A stretch of DNA of 64,000 nucleotides, taken from positions 37,041,869 through 37,105,868 of the forward strand of contig CM067068.1 of the NCBI GenBank assembly GCA_033980235.1, in the 5' to 3' direction. The notes under the pieces are model-generated. The model ran no database searches. It had not been told where the DNA came from and saw only the letters and a program-made list of their open reading frames with translations. The position numbers and the translations under genes were made by a program. The stretch is from Diadema setosum (lineage: Eukaryota > Echinodermata > Echinoidea > Diadematoida > Diadematidae). Below are positions 26,385 through 38,194 of the stretch, piece by piece. Every line of letters begins with the position of its first letter. The first letter of the stretch is position 1.

Positions 26385-26660
26385 AAGTACTGTTTTGTTT
26401 TACATCTAATTTGATTTTGATTTGATTTGATTTACTACCGCATTCAATCAGATACAACTTGAATACAAATGTCAAAAGCACAAATCCAAAGAATAACAAA
26501 TGCAGTGAAATAAACCCATAATAGGGCCCAAATAGATACGCATAAGCAATTGCATTGAGCAGTACATACACAGAAACATAAAATGAAATAAACAGTATTT
26601 TTTTTTCAGTAAATAACATAGATATTTGAATGCAGGATAATTGAATGACCGCCATCATAA
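26385..26660 (-). repeat. Possible LINE 3' end with AATCA-type tail (minus strand)
   Basis: Read on the minus strand, AT-rich sequence ends in AAATCAAATCAAATCAAAAT, the kind of short tandem tail that terminates CR1/L2-like LINE copies. A hydrophobic 103-codon minus-strand frame (26,347-26,658) overlaps it and ends inside the tail, so that frame is probably fortuitous. No diagnostic ORF2 sequence remains; the assignment rests on the tail alone. Confidence 0.3.
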
Positions 26661-27780
26661 GCGATTAAGCTTCAAATATGTGAGGCCTCATTTTAACCAT
26701 ATTTTTTTTTTTTTTTGTCAACACACTACAGATCGAAATCTCTCTCCTTCTCTCTCTCTCTATCCCTTCATAGCGGGCACCTTACGGCGCAAAAATTGTA
26801 CATGTCAATTTTGTTCTTATGCTTTATATTGTGTCTTGTTACAGTTCTAATGGAACAACAGTCTTGTGCGTTCTAAAGTGTATAATAATTGTTCCACAAA
26901 CATTCATTTTTTCATGAAAATTACACATTCAATTAACTTGATAATGACAAGGGTAGCTATTCCCCATACTTTTTGAAAGCGGTTAGTCAAGTGCTCTATC
27001 ATTATGCTATAATTTTTTTTTTTTTTTTTTTGGGGGGGGGGATTCCGTTTGAATTTTCTTTATATTGTTGTCCACACCTGACGTCTATAGTTGTCTCCTC
27101 ATCCAGCGGTTCCAACACGAATACTGTAAAAATTCATAAATTTTGCATCAATTGTCCGATTTTCCTCAAACTTTTACTGAATTGTGCTACTAACAATGTT
27201 GCTGCTTTCAATCAATCCAAAATTTTCTCTTTGTGTTTTGGTTTCCTTTTAAAGCCAAACAAGCTTGTTATCGTGTAGGTCCTGTCATACTTCTTCTGCA
27301 TACAACCCGAACTTCGATCAGATATCATTATAAGTACAGTGTATATCGTTATGCATGTATATGGTTTGTTGTGTTTATTATTGACAATAAATTGTGTCAT
27401 TATTCTTGATGCAACTTTGGTATACTAGAAGCATGAAACAAATCAAATTGAATGTTGCCTCTATGGATTTCACTGCTTCAAGATAACAAAATATTGAGAA
27501 ATAACATACTAGTCACTGCTGGTAGATGTCTCATACCATCTTTCCAATTCTGATGAAACTCGCGATTGCTCGTTTTGATTTGATTTGATTCGATTCGAAC
27601 ATGATGTTATGTAATGTGAAATGGACCAGGAGTAAGAAAGTAAATGTCACGGAACTGATTAGAACAGCTGTAGGCCAAGTTTCAAAATAACCTGGTCGTC
27701 CCTACCTAGTTGTAAATCCCCGTTTGCTCTTTTGTCCCTCCCAGACAATAAGTCAGCCAGCACATCCCAATAAACTTAAT
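26661..27780. other. No gene seen
   Basis: AT-rich sequence with a poly-T/poly-G run at about 27,012-27,040, a CT-rich patch near 26,745, and a short TTTGATTTGATTTGATTCG run near 27,575 that again looks like a LINE tail. No exon is supportable. Confidence 0.4.
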
Positions 27781-27905
27781 TCAATTCAGGCCAGTTCACT
27801 TCACTTCACTTCAATTTTATTAATTTAATTAATTTAATTCAATTCAATAAAATTCAATTCAATTCGGTTGAATTCAGATCAATTCAATTCAATTCAATTA
27901 CCATT
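27778..27905 (-). repeat. (AATTC)n-type tract, possible LINE tail
   Basis: Imperfect AATTC/TTCAA pentamers (ATTCAATTCAATTCAATTAC near 27,883). On the minus strand this reads GGGAATAAATGGTAATTGAA followed by TTGAA pentamers, which matches the style of the tail at 37,058-37,090 that follows LINE coding residue. Confidence 0.5.
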
Positions 27906-28305
27906 TATTCCCATTCCAATCGGTGACACACAAACACACACACAGGATCTGTAAGAAATAGAAAGTATACTTTATACAATGATCATTTTATCATTTTCTA
28001 GAAAATACATGATAAAAGTTTCATGAAATATTATAAGTTATATACAATTTCATTAAAAAACCAAAATAGTAAAGTACATGTGTATTGGCCCCCCCCCAAA
28101 AAAAAAAAATAATAATAATGATAATAAAAATAAGTGTTAGAATAAAAAAAAGAAAAGATGGACCACTGAAAAGCAGGGTCTTGTAAGACGGGGGTCACTT
28201 AAGACATAATTTAACTAGTATGCTGAATGTCAACAGAAATTAATTTATATATAACATCAACAAAATATACTAACCAAAGAACTCCAAACGACTTTCGTCA
28301 TTATT

Positions 28306-28327
28306 TGTTGTTGTTGTTGTTGTTGTT
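28306..28327. repeat. (TTG)n microsatellite
   Basis: About seven TTG units. Confidence 0.93.
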
Positions 28328-28755
28328 ATCTCAAAGATGAATGTTCTGAAGGTTAGATCTGTATACATTGCCGTGGCGTATAGGACTTGTATACCTCACC
28401 CTATAGCTGAAAAAGAGAAAAAAAATAATGTCTTCATGGTTGATATGTATTTTTCTTTAATTGAGAACAATTGCAACCATAGCAACGAGATATTTTCCTT
28501 GGAAGCGAAGGTAGGCCTATAAAACAAAGAAGAATTTACTCTGGACGAATATCGCCGTTTGTTTGTTTGATTGTTTGTTTTTCTTCTGTTAATGCATACC
28601 TCATCGAAAGCTGGCGCTCTATCGGTATCCGACCATCGGCCAGATAGCCACCATCGGCAATTGAAAAAGGTACTACAGTAACTATACTTATAAAGTGTGA
28701 CATCGCAAGTGTTGTCAATGGCAGGCATTCAGTTTTCGTATGGCTGCTGAATACT

Positions 28756-29000
28756 CAAGCCATTTCGTAATTAGCTCATGTACACATTGGAACAAATGAC
28801 CTTTCTTTTTCCTACGTGGTTAGGCGCTTCGCTCGTTTTCAAAGCGGAAGCGGCATAATGCATTCGCTTGCCCGACGTAACGCTGCTTATGAAATTCGTG
28901 TTCAAACAATAAACGAACTTGCGTTCAAACCAGGTGACCAGAATAGACCATCAGATGACATTTAAGCAGGCATTCATTTCATTGTTTTGTTTTGAATCAT
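28756..29000. mobile_element. Diverged, 3'-truncated copy of the 1,819-type MITE
   Basis: It begins AGCCATTTCGTAATTAGCTC and follows the element at 1,819 through CATGTACACATTGG, GGTTAGGCGCTTCGCTCG, GCGGCATAATGCATTCGCTT, CCCGACGTAAC, AACTTGCGTTCAAACCAG and CATTTCATTGTTTTG. It then diverges before the right TIR. It shows that the insertion in the satellite belongs to a dispersed family. Confidence 0.75.
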
Positions 29001-29107
29001 CAAGTTTGGCATATTGCATGACGTTCGTACGCCCACCTTCAGAGAAGTAACAGAGCTGAACAGTATTCTGTCTTGTAGGATAAGCGCACACACACACACA
29101 CAAAATA

Positions 29108-30060
29108 TGAGTCAAATGATTTATTTGCCTGAGTTTTCAGTTTGTCCTTGAGGCGACTCACTTTTTCCAATTATTGAGTTTTTTCACTCACTCTTACTGA
29201 GTCACTTGACTCAGTAGTGAAACAGCTGAGTCAAACAGCTGAGTCAAATGACTCATTTGCGTGAGTCTTCAGTTTGTCCGTGTGGTGTGACACTTTTGCC
29301 AAATATTGAGTCTTTTTACTCAGTAAAGTCACTAAATGAGTCAAGTGACTCAGTATGCTGAGTCAAGTGACTCACTGTGTGAGAATCGGAACGCAAAATG
29401 ATAGAAACGTTTCTTGTTCAGCATGCTGATCCAATCACTGACCTACGCATGCAGCACGACGGTAGACCGAATAGGGAATCACATCATATATCTTGCGGTA
29501 GCCTATATAATCCTATTCCTAACCTATTCCTAACTTATTCCTAACACCTAACTACATATAACAAGACAATGCTTCTAATAATTATATACCCATGTCGTAA
29601 AATTGTATTTATGTATGTGGTTACTGTTTTGAAATAGAATATCTATTCATTTATTCAAGACTTATCTTCTGATAACAGAGTTGAATATTTCATAAATTGT
29701 AATTCATAAATATTTGAAAATAATACAATTTACCATCCGCAACAACATCAGAAATATATTCTAGAAAATATTTTCTGAAAACTAGTTAATTCTTTTGCTT
29801 GAAGTTATTACATGATCGATATAATCGACTCATTGGACTCGCTTGTCACATAAAATTAGTCGGTTGACTCATCTATAACAGTTACTGAGTCAAAGAGAGA
29901 TGATGCAATATGAGTCATCGATTTCGTGACTCATTATTGTAATTCCGTGTCAGTCATTTCACTCGTTAGATCCGATAAAACGAGTCTTTTTACTCAGAGG
30001 AACTTAAAAGATGTTTCACAACAGCAATGACTCAGTAGATTTGACTTAAAATGAGTCAAC
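29108..30060. mobile_element. TGAGTCA/TGACTCA-dense element (possible DNA transposon)
   Basis: Exact TGAGTCA or TGACTCA heptamers number ten between 29,108 and 29,374 and six between 29,865 and 30,058, with further GAGTCT and GACTCG variants. They are separated by about 490 bp of plain AT-rich DNA. Two end clusters around a bland core resemble the subterminal repeats of a DNA transposon. The ends share only weak inverted similarity (a CACACAAAA-type start and a TTTTTTCGTG-type end), so boundaries are uncertain. The heptamer is also the consensus AP-1 (bZIP) binding site. Confidence 0.55.
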
Positions 30061-30379
30061 TAACTCGGGTAATTTTTTTTTCGTGTACATATTTTTTCAA
30101 GCGCTCGCTCGATTTGCTCGCTCGCGAAGAAAGTAATATCGACATAAGGTATGGTCCAAACGGTGACAACGTCAAATAGTATAGACCTACATCTAAACAT
30201 GCTACATGACGCGAGCAACTCGGGGCTATCCGTAAATTATGTACGAATTAAAACAAACAAACTATATAAAAAAAAACTATACCGCCATAATTGACCCCCC
30301 CCCCCCATTTCCTGAATCATTCCTGAAACGATGATGACTCTGATGACTCAGTCAGGATACATCTATATGGGCATAGACA

Positions 30380-33300
30380 TGATCAGGGACGTTGATTCTA
30401 TCGGGGGGGGGGGGGGGGAGAGGCAAAGGGGCATTTGCGCCCCGCCCCTACGGAAATGTTGAGGGCAGACAAATCATTTGTCCCCCAAGCAATTCCCGAG
30501 ATGAGGACAAATGTCGAACTTTCTTTATGGAAAATTGTCAAAATAACGACAAAACTATGGACCAGATCGTTGAATTGCAATCATAAACATGCAAAAGCTC
30601 CACTACTGGGTCCCTTTGTCACTTTGTACAATTTGAGGTTGACGCATTTCCTAATATTTCATCATCGAGGCATCAGTGGCAGAGGCGTCGAGGGGGGGGG
30701 GGGTTCTCCAATATAAGACGGAGACAAACATATTTTGCTCCTCCTCGTCACTCCCGAGGTGTGGACATTTCTTACTTTTTTTGATAGAAAACTGTCTAAA
30801 TATTACACCCAAAGATGGCTAAATTTTAATTCTGAAAATACAAAACAAAAACAAAAACAAAAAAAAATCGCGTGAGAGGGTGATAGGCCTATACCCCCTT
30901 CATATACCCTCCCCGTTCAGTCCTTTATACTTAATACACTTTTAGATTGACAGATGTCCAAATGTTTCATCTAAAGTGTATGCACCAGGTCTGTTACTTC
31001 AACAACAACAACAACAAAAAAAAAAAGCAAAGGTTCCGTGCATGGGTGGGAGGAGATATCTAGATACTTTCAATTAACGGAGGGTTCCCCTCCCCCCCCC
31101 CCCCCCCAAAAAAAAAAAAAGTACACTTCTGGGATTGAAATCTTCCCAGATTACATCATAAATGTATTTACGAGATATTTTCATCTGATTCTAAAAATGC
31201 AAAAGCATCCTCATATGCAGGGGCGTCGATCCTTGAGGACGGAGGGCGCGGACGGGGGGGGGGGGGACGTATCATTCTGATCCCGATGATTCCCGAAATG
31301 AGGAAAATTTTCTAGCGTTTTTTTTTTATAGAAAGCTGTCGAAATATCTTATCCAAAGTGTGCAACGGATTGCAGAATTTCAATTCTGGAAAAAAAATCT
31401 CTCTCGCGTGGGAAGGGGATACCTCCTCCCCCGTCAGTCCTTTTCCTTTTTTTTTCTTTTTAGATAGACAGATTTCCAAATGTTTTATCTCAAAGGGACA
31501 TTCCAGGCGATTTTCATAATTTCACATTATGTTGTACGTAAATCGACAACTCCATGAATAGATTTGTGGAATTTATTGTGGTTCTTGAGCAGAGAAACAA
31601 TACTTTGAAAAACCTTAAACAAATTACACTAAACAAGGATGATGACACAGGAGGTTCACATATTATTTCAGAAATGTAGCAGTGTAATTCCATTACAATA
31701 CCGCTTGCTAGCAAGTTCACCTGTGAATAATCTATGCATGCCTTCTTCTTTTGTTCTGTTTCCTTGAGCCTCAACTCATGCATTCTTATGGTGACTCTGC
31801 CATGTCATCATCCTTGTTCATTACAATTTGTTCTAAATTTTGAAAATATTCTTATTCTTCATCCTAATTATCACAAATTCTGAAACTCTGTCCTCAGTAT
31901 AACTAATTTATAGTTGTTCAAATGTAAAAATCTGAAAATCATTTGGAGGTCTCCGTTAAGTGTGCACCATGTCTGTCACTTTAGTTACAAAAAAGAACAC
32001 AAAAGATCCACCGCGGGTGGGAGGGGATATCTTCTATTTTTTTTTTTTAGAAAACTGTCGAAACATCTTATCCAAAGTATACAACAGATTGCAGAATTTC
32101 AATTCTGACCAAAAAAAAAAAAAAAAAAATCTCTCTCGCGTGGGAAGGGGATACCTCCTTCCACCTCCTCCCCCTTTCGGTCCTTTTCCTTTTTTTTTTT
32201 TTTTTTCTTTTTAGATTGACAGATTTTCAAATGTTTCTAAGTGTGCACCAGGTCTGTCACTTCAGTTACAAAAAAAAAAAAAAAAAAAAAAAAAACACAC
32301 AAAACATCCACCGCGGGTGGGAGGTGATATCTTCTTTCAATCAATCTTTTCCCCGCTTGGTTTCAACCTTTCATTAAGCAAGACCATAAGTTTTTCAACA
32401 TTTCACTCAAAGTGTGCACCAGACCGTTGAATTTCAATTTTAAAAAATGCAAAATCTCTCGTGCTTGAGAGGGGGATACTCCTAAGCACTCCCCCTCTGT
32501 GCCCCTTTCCCTAGCCTTCGTACACTTTTCAGATTTACCACAAAAAAAAAAAAAAAAATCAGAATAATCCTGAGTGCACAAGACTTATCACTTTAATTCC
32601 GAAGATTCAAAATATTAATGTTCCCTCATGTACAAGGAGAATATCCCCTCTTAATCAACACTCTCCTCGCTCAGTTCCCCCAGATCAGTGGGTTGTTGTT
32701 ATTGTTGTTTTTTTTGTTGATAATTTCCCAAATATTCCATCAATACGCTTATGCGAGATATCTCAATTTGAAAAGCCAAAAGCTCCCTCGTACGGGAAGG
32801 GTGGTGATAGCCTTCTCCCTGCTCACCCATCCCCCCCCCCCCGCCCTATGCATACATGTAGACTGTGGCTACACTTTGAACATAGACAATTTTCCAAATA
32901 TGCCACAAAATGGGTGCACCAAAATGTTAAAATGCAATCAGATAAAGAATCTCCCTCGTGTAGGAGGGGGGGAATAGGGCCTCTCCCCTCAAACCTTCTC
33001 TGATTGACAAATTTCCAGATATTCCAACAAAAAGTGTGCGCCAGATTGTTGAATTTCAGTTCTAAAACTGAAAAAAAAAACTCCGTCGAATATGGGAAAG
33101 GTATCTTGCCACCCTCCAATTGCTTGGTCCCCTCTATACAGACTTAGAACACTTTGGGGAATAACATTTTCCGAATTTTCCACAAAAAGTGTGCTTCAGA
33201 TCGCTTTATTTCTATTCTAAAAACGCAAAAGCTCCGTCGAGCGGGAGGAGGAATCTCCTTCCCACACCCTCCTCCTAAGCTCTACCTCACTAGATTTGAT

Positions 33301-33510
33301 ACATACACAGAGATGATGCAGACTCGGAATAAGAGATAAATTCTGTGATTTTAAAACTTTCCTGAAAAAGCCCTATTTATTCCATTATTACTTTTTTGGC
33401 ACCAAAAGTTTGCACCAGATCGCTGAATTTCAGGTCTGAAAATGCAAAATCACCTTCTTGTGGGAAGACTTGTGGGAAGAGAAATGCACCTTATCTACAC
33501 CCTCGTGTGC
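30380..33510. repeat. Diverged tandem array, ~150-260-bp units, with G/C and A homopolymers
   Basis: A consensus of the type AGATTGACAGATTTCCAAAT, TATCTAAAGTGTGCACCAGA, GTTGAATTTCAATTCTGAAA, CTCGTGTGGGAGGGGGATA recurs. The GTGCACCAG-like word appears near 30,553, 30,974, 31,358, 31,959, 32,076, 32,240, 32,410, 32,570, 32,911, 33,032, 33,187 and 33,407. Units are joined by runs of C, G, A or T. All frames of 60-119 codons here are repeat shadows rich in Pro, Gly, Lys or Phe. Confidence 0.75.
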
Positions 33511-33726
33511 TTGCTTTATCTGTTTGATTCCTTAACAGACAGCGTTCATGATATTCATTGTAAGAATAATAATACAATACATTTATTTGAATAATCTTTA
33601 TAGGCAAATTGTTCAATGTAATCTACATCAAAATATACTGCTACCTCACACAAGTGGGACTGTTTCAAATGGATAAAACACGCAAACGTGCATAAAAATT
33701 GCACCATTTACAACTTCAAAATGCAA

Positions 33727-34880
33727 CTAGAAATGTCGCTATGGCGACTGGTATGCCTCCGCCATAATGCATGATTCTCCTAATATTAGTGTAAAGGTCT
33801 AGATAGAACATGTGGACAATGTGTGATTACATTTTCACAAAATTGGCAAAATATCAAAATGACAAGTTTGTCACAAATGTGTTGAATATTCACCTTCCTT
33901 GACCTAGCTTTAATTGGATGAATAGGAGAGCATGTATTTGGGGATTTAAGGACTTTAACTTGACTTTGACCCATTCATATACGTTTATGCATTGAGTGAT
34001 TTTCAAGGTATGGAGAAAAAGTGCAATTTCTGCACTGAATAGTAAATTGTTACCATTTCATCTGGCCTTTGATCCTAAAATTCATAAGATAATCACTGTC
34101 AGGCAGAACATGCATAAATATGTAGTTTCAAGATAACTTGAGCCACTTCCGAGATATGGATGAAAAAACTTAGTTCAGCACTTCACTTGATCTTTGACCT
34201 TTTGACCTTTGAGGCAAAAAAAAAAACTTTCCAGAGAATCTCTATTAGGTTATATGCATACACCAAGCGTAAAAAAAAAAAAAATAATCCTGCTGGCATT
34301 GCATAAACATGAAGGAGATAGTAAAATTTTGAAGCGTTGCCCTTGACCTTTGACCCCTGAATTTTGACCCCATGAACCCTAAATTGTCTAGATAATCACT
34401 GCCAGTCAGTACATGTATGTTCCATGAAGATACCTTGAACAATTTCCCAAGGTACGGAGAAAAAACTGAAGTTTAAATATCTTTACTTGACCTTTGCCCT
34501 TTGACCTTTGACCTCATTACCCCGAACTTTCACCAGAGAATCTTAGTTGGGTAATACATGTATACATTAAGTTTCAAGAAAATATCTTCAGGCATTGCAT
34601 AGATATTGTGGAAATAGTGAAATTTTACGTATTTGACCTTGACTTTTGACCTTTGACCTTGAGCATATGCACCCAAAAGTTGATAGACACAACTTCATTC
34701 CCTAATACACATACATGCCAAGTTTAATTAGGATACCTCAAAAAGCTTTTTAGTTACGCTGTCCACAAAATCATTACGGACGGACGGAAGGACGGGCGGA
34801 AGGACGGACGGACGGACGGAAGGACGGACGGACAACCCGAAAACATAATGCCTCCGGCACCACTTCGTGGCAGAGGCATA
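33727..34880. mobile_element. ~1.1-kb inserted element with repeated GACCTTTGACC words
   Basis: It interrupts a unit of the surrounding array. The ends carry TATGCCTCCGCCA (33,752) and its inverse TGGCAGAGGCATA (34,868-34,880). The interior consists of diverged ~145-bp repeats, each with TGACCTTTGACC-like words and a segment like ATACATGTATACATTAAGTT. A GGAC/GGAA microsatellite sits near the right end. There is no coding capacity. Elements of this look, with a GGACGGAC tract and a GCCTCCGGC end, are common in marine invertebrate genomes, from general memory rather than a search. Confidence 0.65.
34776..34833. repeat. (GGAC)n microsatellite
   Basis: GGAC tetramers with GGAA and GGGC variants, close to the right end of the inserted element. 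Confidence 0.93.
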
Positions 34881-35103
34881 TATAAAAAGCTCTCTCGTGT
34901 TCGGTCGCGTTCATGATATTCAGTGTAATAATTAATACAAGAAGTTTATATTAATGATACAATTTTATTGGCAAATTGTTTAATAATCTACGTCAAAATA
35001 TACTGCAACCTTCAACAAGTGGCACTTTGTCAAGTAGATAAAACATGCAAAAACATGCATCAAATTGCACCATTTACGTCATCAAAATGCAAAAAGTTCT
35101 CAC

Positions 35104-35194
35104 CGTGGTGGTGGTGGTGGTGGTGGTGGGGGGGGGGGACAACAACCCCCTCCCACACCCTCCCCTCCTCCCCCCCCCCCCCCCCCCCCCCCCC
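35104..35194. repeat. (GGT)n and G/C homopolymer tract
   Basis: About eight GGT units pass into a G run, then CCTCCC-rich sequence and a C run. Peptides of poly-Val, poly-Gly or poly-Pro from this region are artefacts of the repeat. Confidence 0.9.
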
Positions 35195-35735
35195 GCTCGC
35201 TCCGCTCGCTCGGGTTCGGTCGCGTTTATGATATTCAGTGTAAGAGTTAATACAAGAAGTTTATTCAAATGATACCATTATATCGCGATAATGTTTGATA
35301 ATGATCGACATTATATATACTGTTATCTTAAACAAGTGGGACTGTTTCAAGTCGACAAAACGCGCAAAAACATGCATTAAATTGCCATTTACAACATCAA
35401 AATCCAACAGTTCTCACCGTGGGAGGGGGACACCCCCTCCCATCCCCAAACACTCCCCCGCCCCCTCGCTCGCTCCGCTCGCTCCGGTCGCTCGAGCTCG
35501 GTCGCGTTCATGATATTCAGTGTAATAAATACAAAAAGTTTATTTAATTGATACAACTTTTTAGCGAAATTGTGTAATAACGATCGACATCAAAATATAC
35601 TGCTACCCTAAACAAGTAGGACTATATTTCAACTCGACAAAACGCACAAAAACATGCATCAAATTGCACCATGTACAACAACAAAATGCAAAAAGTTCTC
35701 ACCGTATATGGGAGGGAGACACCCCCTCCCACACC

Positions 35736-36240
35736 CTCCCCCATTCAGGGCGATGCTACGTTTGAAAAAGAGTGGGGGGGGGGGGTGGTCAAAATCGCCT
35801 GTCAGTCAAGAAGAAAGAAAATCAAAAGACAAGAGAAACACCAATTTAAAAGTTAGAATACTTTTAAAGTTTCCGCCGAATGTCGGCTGACAAGCAAAAA
35901 ACAACAAACAAACAGAAAAACAAACAAGAACAAAATTCTTCATATTTTTGCTGCCACTTCCCTCCCACTTAATATTTCATGAATAAGAGTGGAGGATGCA
36001 AACATTCGATCAATGTAAAGTGTGTGTATGTGTGCCCCCCCCCCCCCCAGGCTGTGCCGGTCCGGTTATGACCTTGTAATCGTGGTGATGGTGACTATCG
36101 CCGATCATCCCCCCCCCCCCCCCCACTCCTCAGTACGGATTTACGCCGTTGATACCGACTGGTTATAGACCTACTAAGTTGTCATATTGTTTTTTGCATT
36201 GTAATGGCTAAGGTTTCTTCATATTAAAACCAGTTATTTT
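35736..36240. other. No gene seen; homopolymer-rich
   Basis: Unique sequence with G and C runs (near 35,775, 36,036 and 36,110) and an ACAAACAAAC-rich patch near 35,900. No element is recognised. Confidence 0.4.
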
Positions 36241-36244
36241 TACT

Positions 36245-36353
36245 TCAGTAATGAAGTGTGACAGAATAGTGTGGGTCTTACGAGAAGAGAGAGAGAGGTG
36301 TCTTTACATTAATTATATAGGACCCACACTATTCTGTTACACTTCATTACTGA
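36245..36353. repeat. Hairpin with 33-bp arms
   Basis: Arm 36,245-36,277 (starting TCAGTAATGAAGTGTGACAG) and arm 36,321-36,353 (ending CTGTTACACTTCATTACTGA) are complementary except at one position, which would be a G:U pair in RNA. The loop is 43 bp and contains GAGAGAGAG. It could be a tiny foldback transposon or, if transcribed, a hairpin RNA. Confidence 0.8.
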
Positions 36354-36392
36354 CAAGCAGCACCCCCCGCCCATGAGGAAAAACTAAAAACT

Positions 36393-36423
<31 letters not shown>

Positions 36424-36574
36424 ATCTGTGCTTCCTGAAAAAAAAAAAAGAGAAGAAAAAAGTGTGTATGTATTGAGGGGGGGGGGGGGGGGGGGGCTCG
36501 GCCCTGTAATCTGTCATTACATACATCGGCCATAGATTCTGAAATTCTTCAAGCTGTGATATAAAAAAAAAATC

Positions 36575-37090
36575 CTCCATCATTGAATTCGTTTAAGCGC
36601 AAGTTGAAACTCTTTTTTGTTAAATTCCGATAGGACAGTCACTATTCATTAGCTATAGCTCGTCTCTACAACCTACTGACCTAAGGGTTTATCGTCAATC
36701 ATTGAACTCATCACTGTGTAATTTATTACATCATCTTATTTGTATACACGTTGCTCAGCTGCTTGAGCTCCAAAGCACCTCAATTTCCTCCTGTCTCTTG
36801 TTTCGTCCTGTTTTTGTAAACAAATATGTTCATAAGAATCCTTTGAGTTTTTCACAATATACAAGCATCCTTTTCAGTGGACCTCTCAATATACTCTTCT
36901 TCTTTTTCCCCCTCCAAACATAACTTTGTATTTTGCCGGTATGAATGTATAATTTTTATTGTTAACTATTATCTATCATGTAAAGTTGAACACATGCCTA
37001 TCGATTATGTTATAACTCCTGATTTTTTCATGTGTTATGTTTTGTTGGAAAAAGAAAGAATGAAATAAATGAATTGAATTGAATTGAATT
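36575..37090 (+). pseudogene. 3' end of a CR1/L2-like LINE with (GAATT)n tail
   Basis: Plus-strand residues LNSFKRKLKLFFV near 36,585 match the usual last residues of CR1/L2-type ORF2 (compare SFKSKLKTYLF in the copy at 41,337). About 470 bp of AT-rich 3' untranslated sequence follow. The element ends in AATAAATGAATTGAATTGAA, a short tandem tail of the kind that ends these LINEs. The reverse transcriptase is missing, so this is a strongly 5'-truncated insertion. Poly-A and G runs precede it. Confidence 0.6.
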
Positions 37091-37783
37091 AGTTCCCTGT
37101 ATTTGCCAGCTGGATACGAGTTTAAAGGTAGGGAATCCTATTTGCATGCCTTAAATGAAGAGTTGTATAAATACAGTGGTATGTTGAAGAGAGCATCATT
37201 TTAGAAACTCCCATAAAGTATTGAAAGTGGAAGGTAACATTTAGTACATTTTTATTGACCGTTAGATTTTGAATTGAAATTTTTTTCGGGGCTCACCGTA
37301 AATTCCAGTACATTACTAGGCTACCTTTGCAGACCCATGCACTGCATGTGTGTCCATCATGTATATTTTGTGAAGAAAGTTCATCAAAACTTACAAACAT
37401 TTCTATATACATTCTTGCCACACACTCTATATGTTATTACATCAGCTCTTATACTTTTAGATTTGTGTTTATAGATAAAAAATACAGAAGACTGCAACAA
37501 AAAGGCTTAAGTGTGGCTGACACACAGAACTACTGAGTAGTTGAGTTTTGTGCATTATTCAAATTGTAGATAACTGTTGACTTCCAAATTTCTCAGCAGT
37601 GGCCTAAACAAGTCCCCTGAGGTTCATATTTAATGTTTTGTTGCATTTTGGGAGGTCTGTAAAAGGTATCCCCTTCCTTTAAGATAACATTAGGGATAAA
37701 AACAACATTTTATTTTTCCGTTCAGGGTGCTGAACCCCTTGTGCGAAGCAAAGGAAGTGTGGTGTAAGAATATAAAAGTAATA

Positions 37784-37840
37784 ATAACTACGATGATGAT
37801 GATAATAATAATGATGATAATAATAATAACAATAAAAATA

Positions 37841-37905
<65 letters not shown>

Positions 37906-38006
37906 TATTATTATTATTATTATTATCATTATTATGATAATGATGATAATAATAATAATAATGATAATAATAATAATAATAATAATGATAATAATAATAA
38001 TAATAA
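37784..38006. repeat. (AAT)n/(ATT)n compound microsatellite
   Basis: About 220 bp of AAT and GAT triplets that switch to ATT near 37,904 and back again, so parts of it are self-complementary. It generates long poly-Ile and poly-Tyr frames on both strands. Confidence 0.95.
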
Positions 38007-38194
38007 CTATAGTTAAGCAAACTGAGAGCGCAGGCTTCCGCCAAGCAGCTCATTTACACCACTGATCTTATTCTTCCATAGAGATCAGTGACTTCCACTC
38101 ATATAGGTATGCACGAAAAAAAAAATCAATTTTCCTAATACTATTAGGCCCTGTAGAAATGATAAAGTCCTTTTGTTTACGTCATCAGCTTCGA

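Larger units (their letters stand above)
33545..35735. repeat. Second tandem family, ~290-310-bp units, interrupted
   Basis: GCGTTCATGATATTCAGTGT-like starts occur near 33,543, 34,908, 35,222 and 35,507. Each is followed by AGTTTATT, an ATCTACATCAAAATATACTG-like segment, AAGTGGGACTGTTTCAA, AAACATGCATCAAATTGCAC and AATGCAAAAAGTTCTCACCG, then GGGAGGGGGACACCCCCTCC. The last three units are consecutive. The first is broken by the insertion at about 33,727-34,880. CTCGCTCGCTCCGCTCGCTC runs join units. The family shares its G/C-rich joint with the array at 30,380-33,510, so the two may be related. Confidence 0.75.

Noticed and set aside
26347..26658. 103-codon hydrophobic membrane-protein frame
   Set aside because: AT-driven hydrophobicity; the C-terminal part is translated LINE-tail pentamers.
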